NCBI GenBank assembly: GCA_037176705.1
Contig: CM073886.1
Location: 2,914,001-2,978,000, forward strand
Direction of reading: 5' to 3'
Source: Molossus alvarezi
Lineage: Eukaryota > Chordata > Mammalia > Chiroptera > Molossidae
DNA: 64,000 nt
The notes under the pieces are model-generated. The model was not told the origin of the DNA and made no database searches. It was given only the letters and a program-made list of their open reading frames with translations. The first letter of the stretch is position 1; every line of letters starts with the position of its first letter. This document shows, one piece after another, positions 1 through 13,100 of the stretch. A program made the position numbers and the translations under genes.

Positions 1-985
1 GCAGGGGCAAGTGGGACCTTCTGGGACACAGAGTGCTGCTCTGGGTGGTCTGCTGAAGGACTGACACCCCCACCCATCAGCTCCCACTGGTAGAGCATTC
101 CAGGGCGGGGGCTTCATTGACCCCACACTTCTGGGCCACCCACATACAGGGTAGGCTCAGAGCTCCACCCCTTGGGGGCAACAGAGAAGCCCCGGGGCTC
201 TCAGAACCACCCGTTATCCACTGGAAACAACGCTCGGGTGGAAACGCACCCAGAGCTGTCCAACGCATGGGTCAGGGGAAGGCCAAGGGCGCGTAAAACA
301 CGGGAGGAAGAGATGGTTGATGGTCTGAGGGTCTAGGCTCCTCTTCCCCTCCGGTGTCCCTGAGCCAGGTTGCCTGGGTCCATGGCTCACCAGCTGGAGG
401 AATGCGTTTCCTGTCACATGACTGACACCCCTCCATGGGAGAGACATTCCCTAGTAAACCTCTAGGGGGACGAAAGCTGCTTCTTTCTAATGGCATGGTG
501 TTTTAAAATAACCGTCAGAGGAACAGACAACAGGAGACGCTTGAGAGACTTGAGATCTAGACACTGGAGGAGGTATCTGACAGACGAATTGAGCACCCCC
601 TCTTCACCTGCTGTCATACTACGGACCCCAACAAGTAGATGAGCATTTACTGTGTTCTCGCTAAGCAAGTAGCTCGTTTCCCTTGTGTCCCAGTTAACTT
701 CCTCAGTAACTGGGAGACAGGTATCATTGAGCCCATGCTACAGATGTGGAAAGTGAGACCCAGAGGAGTTAAATAAGTAGTCCAAAGTTACATGGGTAAC
801 AAAGTATCAAACCTCAGTGGCTTTCAAGCCCAAGTCTGACCCACTCAGACTCTCATGGTATGAACCACTGATAACCTTCCGTTCTGCGGTGGGTTGCAGA
901 CCTGCCCTCGGGGTCAGAGGGATGGGCCACCACCAGGACATCTGGTGTGGGCCGACCTGAGGACGTGACGCTCTCTCTCTGTCAG
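1..985. other. ACSM2 intronic DNA left of the first visible exon
   Basis: No coding exon recognised. The upstream ACSM2 segment ending in KKLLN was looked for and is not here. Positions about 655-850 resemble an ancient MIR SINE (exon-like phrases such as CAGATGTGGAAAGTGAG). The rest shows no recognisable feature. Confidence 0.6.
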
Positions 986-1129
986 GGGAGCATCTACCAC
1001 TCATCACTGTGTGGAGACAGGAAGCCAAGAAGCAGCTGCCATCTACTTCACCAGCGGGAGCACTGGCCTCCCAAAGATGGCAGAACATTCCCACGCAAGC
1101 CTGGGCCTCAAGGCCAAGATGGATGCGGG
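986..1129 (+). CDS. ACSM2: ACSM2 coding exon (first in window)
   Basis: Acceptor CTGTCAG just before 986 and donor GTGAGG from 1130. It encodes the ATP/AMP-binding loop [13 protein letters not shown] and ends in LKAKMDAG. It begins with one base that completes a codon from the preceding, unseen exon and ends with two bases of a Gly codon. Confidence 0.92.
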
Positions 1130-4100
1130 GTGAGGAGACCTGCTTCCCCTGGGGCGGGCTGCCACCTGGTGCTTCTGAGGAAGACAGCTGGGGAGGGGCG
1201 GGGGGCACGGCTGAGCACGCTGGCTATTCCACAACCCTCCACGTGACACTTCTGGTTCAGATCATGTGAATTCTCCAAACCTCTTCCAGGTTCTGAGCTC
1301 CGTGTCTGCTGTTTGAATGATCAGCACAAAGTTTATACGCATTGTCCCTCAGATGACCCACACCTTGTGCCTTGAGGGGCTGGTAATTTGCTTTGACACT
1401 GCCCACATCCCAAAAGGGGCCTTTTGTCAGCAGCAAATTACTTGTCGAACTCATTGAAGTGGAAGCTGTAATTGGATTAATTGGGTGGGATGAAATCTCT
1501 GATATCAAAATTCAGATTTTCCTTCCAGTCTACGTCAACCCCATCAGTGGGGTTAGAAAACACTGTGCCGAGGTCGTCATGCAGTTATATCAGGAGATCA
1601 CCAGGGTCTTTTGCAGTAGACCCTGCTTACATGTTCAGTTTATTATTAGAACAGGAAAAATAGTTTAATGCCTAAAAACCTCAAAATTTTAAATGTTCCA
1701 CCTATGAGTCTGTGGTAACCATTTAACAAAAGTTATTTCGTAGAAGAACTATAGTAAAATACAGTTTCTAAAATATGGAAGATAAGTCATTTAAATGTAA
1801 CTAAGATATTAACTCTCACTCCCACCCCCCAGCTTTGTTCCTGAGTGACTGTGACCTAATTTCCTCACAGCATCGATCGTATAAATCATCTTCAGGAAGG
1901 GACACATACTGTGGTGATTCTCAGCCACAAGGAAGCTCTTCCTGTCCAGCCTACATCATTCTTGCTTGAAGACAGGCCTACTGCCTTTTGTTCTGGCCCA
2001 GAAAAAGAAAGCAAACAGCATAGGCAGTTTGTGATGCTTCAGGAAAAGAGAACCAAAGGTCTACTCAGCTGAACTTAGCAAGGCGACTTATTAGAATAAT
2101 CACTTAAATGTCTTTTGTGAGTAAACATACTAAACAGTTCCTGGGTGGTTACCACATGTCAAAACTGTACCACGGTCTGGAGATGAAAGGAGAACGAGGC
2201 CCAGTTACCTGTGAGGTCAGGCCAGCTGGGTCACGCCTCCCAAGCACTCTCCCCTTCTTGAACCGGCGGTGCAGGCAGAACAACTCTCCTTCCCTGCCAG
2301 CTCATACTCACACACGGTCCTACAAAGTATACCAGCACACTCAGGTACACACACGTGTGCACATGCATGCACACTCGTGCTCCGTTCACCCCAGTGTGCA
2401 CTGACGTGTATGTACGTGTTTCCTCTCTCTTCTCAGCTCATGGACAGGCCTGCAAGCCTCAGACCTAATATGGACCATATCAGACACAGGTTGGATAATG
2501 AACATCTTGAGCTCATTTCTGGAACCCTGGACATTAGGAGCATGTGTATTTATCCACCTCTTGCCAAAGTTTGACCCACTGGTCATTATAAAGGTAAAAG
2601 AGATCCATCACACATCAGATGGTCAGAGTCGGGCCAGGGTTTGCACACTCCAATATTGCAGTTTCTTTCAATTCACCTAATTTTGACAAATCCCTGCCTA
2701 ATGGATAGACATCGTGCAGTAAGCAAGATGGAAATGTCCCTGGCCTCATAGAGCTCATGGTTCAGGAAAAGAGATACACCCCATATACAGATGGAAAGAA
2801 TATGTTCAGGAGACAGGCACCATGGGTCATTGGTTCATTCAACACATATTTACTGGACTCTTCTCTGGTGCTGAGTATCAGGTAGGTGGTGGTGAACCAA
2901 GGATGGGGAGGGATGGACTGATGGAGAGGATGGCGTGTTCGTGCGTGTGTGTTATTTTCTCTTTTATTTGAAGTATAGCACAGACAAAAGGTAAGGTGCA
3001 CAGAGCACAATTATTTTAGGTGTAGAGCTTGCAAATAACTTATCTGCTGGACACTGCTAGCCAGCTGGGCTGCTGTAACAGAATACCATGCATTGGGAGG
3101 CTTAGACAAGGGCCATCTCTTTCTCACGGGACTGGCAGCCGGGAGTCTGAGATCAGTGTGCCATTCTCTTTCTGGTTTACAGACAACTGCCTCTTGCTGT
3201 GTCCTCACAGGGTGAGAGAGTGAGCTCTCATGTCTCTTCTTCTTTAAGGGCACTAATTCCATCATAGGGGCCTCATCCTCATGACCTGACCTGAACCAAA
3301 TTATCTCCCAAAGGCCCCACCTCCAAATACCATCCCGTGGGGGTGAAGGCTTCAACATGCACTGGGGGGACACAGCATTCCATCTGTAACAGACACCCAT
3401 GTAACCACCACCTTAGCAAGACCTAAGACATCCTCATGGCTGCAAAAATTCTCATGCTGCCTCATGCTGTCGTCCACACTCTACTTGTCCATCACTCTTT
3501 GACCACCATCACCATACATTAATGTTGCCTCTGTGTGATCTTCATGTAAGTGGAATCATCCACTATGTAATCTTTTGTGTCTGGGTCCTTTCGCTCAACA
3601 CATTTTCTGTGCATACTCTCCACACTCCTGCACATATGAGAAGTTTGTTATTTTCAACTGTTGCATAGTACTCCATTCTGAATATCAATCATAATGTCTT
3701 TTTCCATCTTATTGTTGATGGACATGAGGGCAATTGCCAGTTTGGATCTATTATCTATGAGGAGTTTTGAAGAATAAATAAGAGTTTTTTCTGTGGAACC
3801 TGATAGAGCAGCCATTAAATAAAATCTACAAACAGCCTGGCCCAGGAGCGACAAAGCAGTGGGAGTGTCTCATTTGGCTTGCACAGGGACACCGATGTTG
3901 GACTCCAGTTGTGACGAGGAGTTGGGCCATTGACATCTGGGGCCTCCAGATCTCTGTAGGAGTGGAGGGCCCACCCAAACTTCTGCTTGGTCTAGATTAT
4001 CTCAGGAGATTCTCGTCAAATGACTCTGTCATTCTCTGATTTAAAAAAAGTCTTACTCTGTCTCCTTCCAAAAACAATTTCATGTGGCTTCTGTTAAGTG

Positions 4101-7100
4101 TCACTAATAGAAAGGAAAAAAAAACCCACAGGAAAACAGTTACAAAATTATAAAACCTATTAGGAATATACGTTGTGTGGGGTGAAGAGACCAACGAGAG
4201 TAAGGAGAAGTACAGCAAATAAGTAGGTAATTGCACAATGAGCTTCCTATAAGGCAAAGCAATAAAGGAAATGAGATCATTTTCATAGCATTTACCAATT
4301 CATCAGTAGTACTTGGAAGATGCCCTGGCTTGTGTGGCTCCGTTGGTTAGAGGGTTATCCCATGCACCAAAGGGTCACAGGTTCGATTTCCAGCCAGGGC
4401 ACACTCAGGCTGCAGATTCGATCCCCAGTCAGAGTGCATATGATCCATGGTCAACGTGCAATGTTTCTTTCTGTAATCAATGTTTCTCTCTCCGTCTCTT
4501 CCTCTCTCTCCCTCCCACTGTATCTGAACAAAAACAAAAAACAAAGCAAAAAAAAAGAGTACTTGGAGGAAACAATTGCATGATTTCCTAATAGTAATCA
4601 TTTTTTCTAAACATTTTTGCCTAAGTTTTTCTAATAAATGTTGTACATAAAATAAATTTTGTACAAAGCAAAGCATGAGACAAAGTTAGTGTTACATAAC
4701 AGTTAACAGTACAGCTGCAAATGCTGGTTCCACTACCAGGCCAGTTACGTAACCCTCTGAGTCCCATTCTTCCCTTCTGTGAAGTGGGCTTAACACTATA
4801 ACTCCACGAGTTTGCTGTGAAATTTCAAAGGGACAGCGCAGGGTCTTGCAAGTGGCCAGTACTAGCTGAATTTTCATAGCACTTCGAAATGTCTGTAAGG
4901 CTCTTTTAACTGTTCAAGGCACTTTTCTACCTGGATTAATCTACTATAAAGCTGGTCCCAGGAGGTAAAGGGACTTAACCAAGACCACACAGCCAACTTG
5001 CAACAGTGGCTGGTCACCTTCCCTTGGTGACTGGGGATTCACATAACCCTGAAGGTGCGTTTATGAGGACAAGTCATTAAATGGGCAGGAACAGGCAGCT
5101 CAATTTGACAAAAATGTCCCAAATTAATCCTGGACCTTTTCTCTATAATAATGGGTGGTCATTTCTTTGTTACTTTTGGCTTAAGGGAGCATGAGGATTG
5201 GGGCTCATTGGGCCTGAAATAGGCACAGCAAAGAAGCTGAGACTTAAATGCAGACCCTACAGTGCCATAGCCCGTGCTCGTAACCACTGTGCACACTGGG
5301 AAGTTCTGCACCTGACCTGGGGTCAGTGTCTCAGCCAGCTCTTTCCTCCAGGTGCTGTCCAGCTACCCAGTCAACAACCTGGTAGGAGCACCCATCGTTT
5401 ACCGAATGTTGGTACAACAGGACCTTTCCAGGTGATGAGCCTTGGGGGTGGTGAGAACCTCTGGATCTGTTGGCCCATCCCCCTGCCTCCCCTACTTCCA
5501 CACATGCTCATTATGACCCTCTGAGCATGGTGGCCCCATGCCAACAAGCTCATCTTCAGAGCACCCAGAATCCAGCTCCAGAGTTTGGTTTAGGGAAGCT
5601 AAGGGAAACACTTACCTCTCTTTTCTTCTTCAGTTACAAGTTCCCACATCTCCAGAACTGCTTCAGTAGCGGGGAGACGCTCCTCCCAGACACGCTGGAG
5701 AACTGGAAGTCTCAGACAGGACTGGACATCCGAGAGTTCTACGGCCAGACAGAAACGGTACCTGCTCCTGGGGAGCCACAGCGGGTCAGCCTGGTGGGCT
5801 TTCTTATTCTTCGATAGTAAAAGATGCACCACCATTTATCATGTGTTTATTCCATAAACATTTATTGTGCACCTTCTGTGGGCTAGGTTCTGAAAATTCA
5901 GCGGAGAATAAAACACCAAACTCCTGTTCTCAGGGAGATGGCATTTTCACGGGGGGGGGGGGGGGAGTAGACTAATGAATGTGACGTGGAAGGCAGTGAG
6001 CAGTTCTGCGGAGGGAAATGAAGCTGGGTGAAGTGGGGTGAGGGGAGGCCTCTTTGTCAGCAGTGGTGGTCAGGAGAGTCCTCCGAAGTGGGGTAACCTG
6101 TTAGCAGAGACCCGGGTGTGTCAGATGTACCAGGCACTATGCTAAGGTGCTCAGATTGAAGTGAGGGTCAGGGGAAGAGCCCAGTAAGGCCCCCCCGCAC
6201 CTGCTGACATATCTCCTCGGGAGCACTGCAGCCCTGGAGCACGATGTGGATTCCGTGCGCTGCTCATCCAAACAGTCTGGGGGCACTTTCCGCACCTTCT
6301 ACCCCCAGTGCCTCTCACTCATGACTCAGCACTTCTCTCCTCCCCCGGCACCCTTGGACCCCATGTCCTTCTATGGCTCACGGGCCCTGGCAGGACTCCT
6401 GAGAGGGCTTGTGGCGGTGCTGTGACATGGAAGAGGTTTGCCCGTGTGGGGGGACAAGGCGGGCATGGCAGGGTCCAGCCTTCAGAGGGAGCCTCCTCAG
6501 CACACGCTCCTCTGGGCGCCAGCATCTCCGTAGACTTTATTCCAGGACTCGGCAAGGCTGGCCTCTCACCGAGGTGGTTCACCCCATACTGTCTTAAAGG
6601 GCTTTCGGTGTCCGTGGTCTCTTGGGAAAGTATGACTTCTCTTAAAAAGATTATAACGTGGTTGTTAGCTCCTTTCTCCGAGGGAGTAGTCAATCAGATT
6701 GCTTCCCAAACAATGTCCCGGGAAGGGGAGAGCCAGGGAAGGGGGAGGGAGCCCCCTACCGGATTGTCAGACCTGCTCTGCTGAATGTTTTCTGTGACTG
6801 ACTGCTCTCCTGAAGTTTGCCCCTCTGTCTACTTACTGCTTTCCACAGGGAATCACTTGCAGAGTTTCCAAGACAATGAAAGTGAAACCTGGTCGCATGG
6901 GGACCGCGACTCCTCACTACGACGTGCAGGTTTGTCAGGTGCGGGGGGCGGGGGGGCGCCTTTCTCAGGAACTGATTTACTACATTCTTCATGAAGGAAA
7001 AATAATGAAAAGCAAAGGTATTACAATAACATGAAGGAGGAGGAAGGAAGGAAAGAAAAGGGAGAGTTTTATATTCTTATCATGCAGAAAAACACTTTGA

Positions 7101-10100
7101 ATAGCCAGCAAATTAGCTTGCTAGTTATATAAATATATACATTCTTAAAATAAAAATAGGGGTGCATCTTGACATATAATTTTGCTACTTACTTTCTTTG
7201 TGTAAAGTCTTGGGTGACCATCGTCCCAGGCCAACAACACTGACACCCAGCAGGACTTTTAACGGCCGCAGTGGCTGACCCCGCGGTGCCACCGCTCTCC
7301 ACAGCTTTGTCGGGCAATGACGGTGTCTAAAGTGTTCCCTGGTGAAACACCACAATAAATGTGTTGTAGCTAAAAGTTTGCTCCCTTTCTCTATGATTTA
7401 TGTGGGCTAAAGTCCAAGCAGTAGACTCTGTGTGTACCCGTGGTCCTGTGCACAGACGTACAGACCCGGAGTACAACAGCTCTGTTGAGTGGCCTGTGTG
7501 GTCACCTGCTCCCACTGTGGCACCATTTATGGAGCTCTCTTCAGTATCCTGTTTCATTCTGATAACAGTCCTGTGAAATGAGCGGTTAGTACCTTTGTTT
7601 TAGAGATGAAGTCACTGAGACTTAGAGCTTAAGTAGCTCAAAGACACGAGTAAGGTACAGAGTCATGATTTGAGTGTGGATCTGTCTGATGTCCAAGTCC
7701 ACGGACCTCAGACAACGGGAGGCTGCCGTATTTCCTGAGCTCCTAAAGCCAGATGCTTCCCAAGCTCATCTGGTCCAGTCTCAACCCCGGGCTGCACCTG
7801 GCCCATTCCAGGAAGAAGGAGCAGAGATCTGGGTTTCAAACTCTTGGCTTCCCTTGGCTTCTGGTGCTTGTTTTCAGTTACCACTAGAGCAAGAGGGTGT
7901 CCACCCGGCCAGCTCAGCTCTTCCGTGCTGCTGTTCACATCTCCTGTTATGCAGATCCTTCTTCCTACTGCTTCTTCCTCCAGGTTGTAGATGACAAGGG
8001 CCACGTCCTGCCCCCTGGTGCAGAAGGAGACTTGGGCATCAGGATCAAACCCATCAGGCCCATAGGCATGTTCTCTGGCTATGTGGTAAGGAACTGTGCT
8101 CCTCCATCTCTGCCCCCTGGTGGGTACAGGGGCGGTGGGAGGGATGAGGGAGGGTCCCAACGTTGTGAATGTCCCAAGAGGCATTGGCAAGGAGTATCCA
8201 GTGTCTGAGAATAGGTGCTTTGCCAAGATAAAAGACTGGCCATTCTCCCGTGCCATCCTTAGCCTACCACTAAGATCTCATCTGAAGAATTACCTTTATT
8301 TGAATACCCCTTTCCACCCACAAGAACTATTTCATGGCAGAAAGTTCATTGCCCCTGAACTACACGGCAGGGTTTTCCCAAGGGCAGCCTGCACCCACGT
8401 CTCGTCTCCGTGCTCCGTGCCACTGGCGCTCGTCACCACCCGGCACACATCACGCTGAGCCTCACCGTGTAGTTGCAGGCCACCCCGTCTTCAGCCCTGG
8501 AATGTTAGAAACAGGGGTCCTTGGGTCCAACCGCCTCACTTCGGAGCTGAGGATGGTGACACCAGAGATCACAGGACTCATGCCAGCCCACCACTGTTGA
8601 AAAGTGGGAAAGAAGACCTCACATATTTAATCAAAGAATAAATTCAGTAATAACAGTTGCTGCCATTTGTTGTACGCTTACCACGTGCTATGCGTAGTCC
8701 CAAAGCACTTCATATACATTAAACTCATGTCCTCCCAATGACCTTATTGGAGCCAAATTGCTTGAGTTCAAACCTTCCTCCACTATGTACTGTGTGAGCA
8801 AGCAAGTGATCTGTCATGCCTCGATTTCCTAACCTGCGAAATGTGTGTTCTAATATCTCATAGCATTACTGTGACTATGAAAAGGCATCAGTATCTGTGA
8901 AACAGTTAGGACAGCGCTATGTAAGAGTGTGAGAGAAGAGAACCGCTGGAGATTCATCACTCCCGTTACACAGGAGGAAAACTGAGCCTCAGAGAGGAGG
9001 GCACAGCCCCACCACGCACTTCCCTGGGTATTTCCTGGGAGCAGTCCCGCTCCGTTCCACACGCCCCTGAGGTGGCTGAAGCAAGGGGTTTTCCCCGTTT
9101 GACAGTCCAGCAAACAGACTGGCCCCAAGCCCACAGAGACAGTGCCAGCAGGAGCTGCACGGTGACCAGGGGAAAGTGCAGGTGGGGTCAGGAGGTTTGA
9201 CTTCAGGTCTCCTCTCTGTCGTCTGTAATGGCTGTTTGGCTTTGGACTCGCCTTTTGATCTCTCTGATCATCAATACCCATATTTTCCAAGTAAAGAAGC
9301 TAGCCTATGAACTCCACGCCACCTTCGAGCCCAGGGACTGAAGGTCCAATCCAGAGCCCACACTTCTACACCGGAGCAAGACACAAAGATGCACTAACGA
9401 GGGTGCACTCACTGTTCACGAGCAAGTGCCTCGGCTGAACAGAGGGGTCCAGCCATTGTAGACATATGCACATTGGTGGGACCCTGGGGGCTTGCTGGTA
9501 GATTTCAAAAGCTTTCAAATGTCTCATAAACCTTGCTGCTCTTAAATGGGGTCATGAGATGGAGCAGGAATTAGTTAGGCTGACCATTGACAGGGAGACG
9601 GAATCAGTGGGGGAAATGTCGGAGGGCATGGTGAATGAATACATTGATGTTATCCCTTAGACTGGACCCAGAGGGTGGGGAGAAGCCCTGAGGAGTAACT
9701 GAAGCAAAGGGGTTGCTCCAGCTCCACCGGGGCCTGGGGTTGGCAGGTGCAGGGCAAGCCCACCATGGGTAGTTGTTCTAGCTGTAAATGCACAGCCATC
9801 ACGTCTATCCCTGGCAGCCCTGGGACAGAGGATCTAGGCTTTGTAGGTACGATGACCATCTTTCTGTGGTCACCAGGACAATCTCGAGAAGACAGCAGCC
9901 AGCATTCGAGGGGATTTTTGGCTCACGGGAGACCGGGCCATCAAGGATCAAGACGGATATTTCCAGTTCATAGGGCGGGCAGATGAAATCATTAACTCCA
10001 GTGGGTGAGCTTGGGTTCCAGGCTGGAAAGGGTCACCTGGGTTTTTATTCTGATTCCAGACTTGGGGGCTGGCCTAGAAACTATGTCCAGTCTTCTCTGA

Positions 10101-13100
10101 AGGGTAGGTTCTTCTCCAGGTACCGGATCGGACCCGCAGAGGTGGAGAACGCACTGATGGAGCACCCCGCTGTGGTGGAGACCGCTGTTATCAGCAGCCC
10201 AGACCCCGTCCGAGGAGAGGTGATGGGGGAGCAGCAAGCTGGGGGCGTGCAGGTTTGGGAAACAAGGGCACATTGTATGATGGTTAAGAGATGTACTCTG
10301 GGGCTGGCCATCCTGGGTCTACATCTTGGCCCTATTGCTTACTAGCTGTGAGAACTTGGGCAAGTTACTTAGCCTCTCTGAGCCTCAGTTTCCTATCTGT
10401 GAGATGAGGGGTGGTTTGATGATGAAATGTGTTAATATTTGGAACGTGCTTGGAATAAGATCTGGCACATAGCAAGCACCTCACAAGGTCTACTATTATT
10501 GGCACTTGAATCAGAATCTGATCCCTGACTAGAAGAACAGAGGAGGGATTTGAGCCAAGAAATAGAGCCCCTGAGCCATGGGGTTTGCAATGAGAATACA
10601 GGAAAGATGAAAGACACTTACAATAATGCCAGGGTTGTAGAAAAAGATCCAGATGGAGCCTAACGGAGCTCAGTGTGTGTGGGGAAAGGTAAGGTGCAGA
10701 GTTTGGGTCAATGTTCATGCACAGTTCTGCAGGGTGCAAGTTGACAGTAGCGTATCTCTGGCAGGTATGGGACGTATCACCACAGAAATCATAGGAACCA
10801 CTAGGGAAATGGAGCCCAAAGAGGATCCTCTACTGAGAAACTCTGTGTGCCATGCACAGAACTAAGCCAGGCGGTATACAATTTCATTTTATTTCCCATG
10901 AATTAAGTATGACCACTGGCTCTCCATTTTATAGACGTACAAACTGCAGTTTGGAGAGGCTAAGCAGATGGTTCAGGTTTATGGTCCTGTCTTTATTTTC
11001 TTCTCGTCACCTGTATCCAGTTCCTCACTGCCATTCTCTATTGTCCCTGGGATAGGAGGTGAGCCAGGTCTCACTCTACAGTCCTACCTGCCCATCCAAT
11101 AAGCCATGTGAGAGGCGACTGGACTCGTGGCCATTATTACCCCCTTTCTCCTTTTTCCCAGCCCCAAATATCTGCGAGGACACGAAGGTGGCGGCTGTGG
11201 TGGAAGTCTTCCCAGGAGATCAGGCTGTGCTCTGATCCCGTCTCTCTGGCCATCATCCTCGCTGCAGGTGGTGAAGGCATTTGTGGTCCTGGCGCCAGCG
11301 TTTCTGTCCCGTGACCCAGACCAGCTCACCAAGGAGCTGCAGCAGCATGTGAAGTCGGTGACGGCGCCGTACAAGTACCCCAGGAAGGTGAGGGCTCTGG
11401 GCTCCCACCCTCGAGGCAGGACAGATGACGACCTCTCATATTTCCCTTCTCTGCCTGTGGACTAGGAGTCTCCTTTCAAAGTTCTGCCTGACTTTGACCA
11501 AGAAAGCCGAGAAAGACCATCCAGCCTCCACCGCGGGTGCCTGAAAGTTGGCCTCAGCACTTAGCTCACTCTGAAAATCAGATGTGCCCATAAGAACAAG
11601 TTTCAGCCAATATCCTGCCTCTATTCCCACTCTCTGCACCAAGGTCTTGCCACATTACTCAGGATTCTCTGAGCTGCAAGCGACAGAAATCCAATTTGAA
11701 GTTCATTGCTCACGACTGATAAGCCCAGGGGGGTGAAGCCTCAGTCATGGCTGGTCACAGGCACACAAGTGACGTGGTCAGGGATGGCTCTTCCACCCCT
11801 GGACTGTCCCTTTTGTGTTGGCTTCCTTTCCTGATGTGCTCTCCCTTCGTGATGGACCCCAACAGCTCCAAACATACATTTTTAGCAGCTTTGCAAATCC
11901 TAGTAGAAAAAAAGCATCCTTTTCCCCAAAGGCACCAGCAAGTCTTTAAGTTGATTCTTGTTGGGCCAATTCAGGTCATGTGTCCATTGTTAACCCAACC
12001 CCTGGAACCAGGGGATGAAACACTTTGATTGGCAGTTCTGGGTCCTGTGGCCACCCCTGGGGAGAGTGCAGGAAGATGGGAGGAAGGGGGAAGGGCTGCC
12101 CTGCACCTGGAGGACTGAGTGGGGGGCCCCCAGGTAAATGGGAGGGCTGTTCACAGAGAAGGCAGACAGCACAGAATCTGTTATATCTGTTTTCACTCTG
12201 GGGCAGGGAATGAAGGCGTAAGGGTGGACACAGAAGGGGGACCCAGTTTTTGGAGCTGAGCGCAAGAGAGGAAAAGTTTTTATTTTATTTTCTTTGAGCC
12301 TGAGGTGGAAGGTGAGAGCAACCATACTAAGCCTGAAGTCCCTCCGATTCTTATGTAACCCAGATGCTCACCCACAGTTTGTCAGCCAGGCTAGGTGTCT
12401 GCGGAGCACTCTGCAAGGGAGGTGAACATGTAGGAGGTTATTAGGGAGTTACTTGTGATGAGCATGGAAGGGAAGGCGGGGAGGGGGAGGGTGGGGAGGG
12501 GGAAGGAAGGGGAAGTCCCACTGTGATGTGATTCCTGGGGCCTCAGCCAGCCCCAAGGGGTGCTCTGAAGCTGGGACCCCCTTTCAGAGTTTCCTGAGCA
12601 GCAGCAGGCAGGGGGCGCTGTACAGCCCACTAGGTCAGGCCTCAGTGCAGGCTGCCCAGGGAAGGGACGCTGCCCTGAGAGAGCTCCCTGAGCCTCCACG
12701 CTCCCCAACGGGGTCTGGCAGGGGGACAGCGAGCGCGCATCAGAGTCCACCGCGCAGACTTGCGGCCTCAAACTGATAGGCAGTCTCGCCGTCTCCGGAA
12801 GGACTGCGCATTCACCTCCACCACTTACTCGGCAACCTCTCTGCCTCAGCTTTCTTATCTGCAAAGTGGCGTGGTGGTGCTACGCCTTCACAGGTTGTTA
12901 AAAAGAATGGTCAATATCTGTAACGTACCTAATAAGAATTGAATAATATTTCAAAAAGAGACTAGAAACCCAATCACACCAAGCCTACTATGAGTGTTGA
13001 ATTGCAACGAATGTCTCTGAGGATCTGGTGGAGAGGTCCTGTCACACAGTATGACAGCGTGTTATCACTCAATGGATGCGTCTCCCTAACAAGTCTCCCC

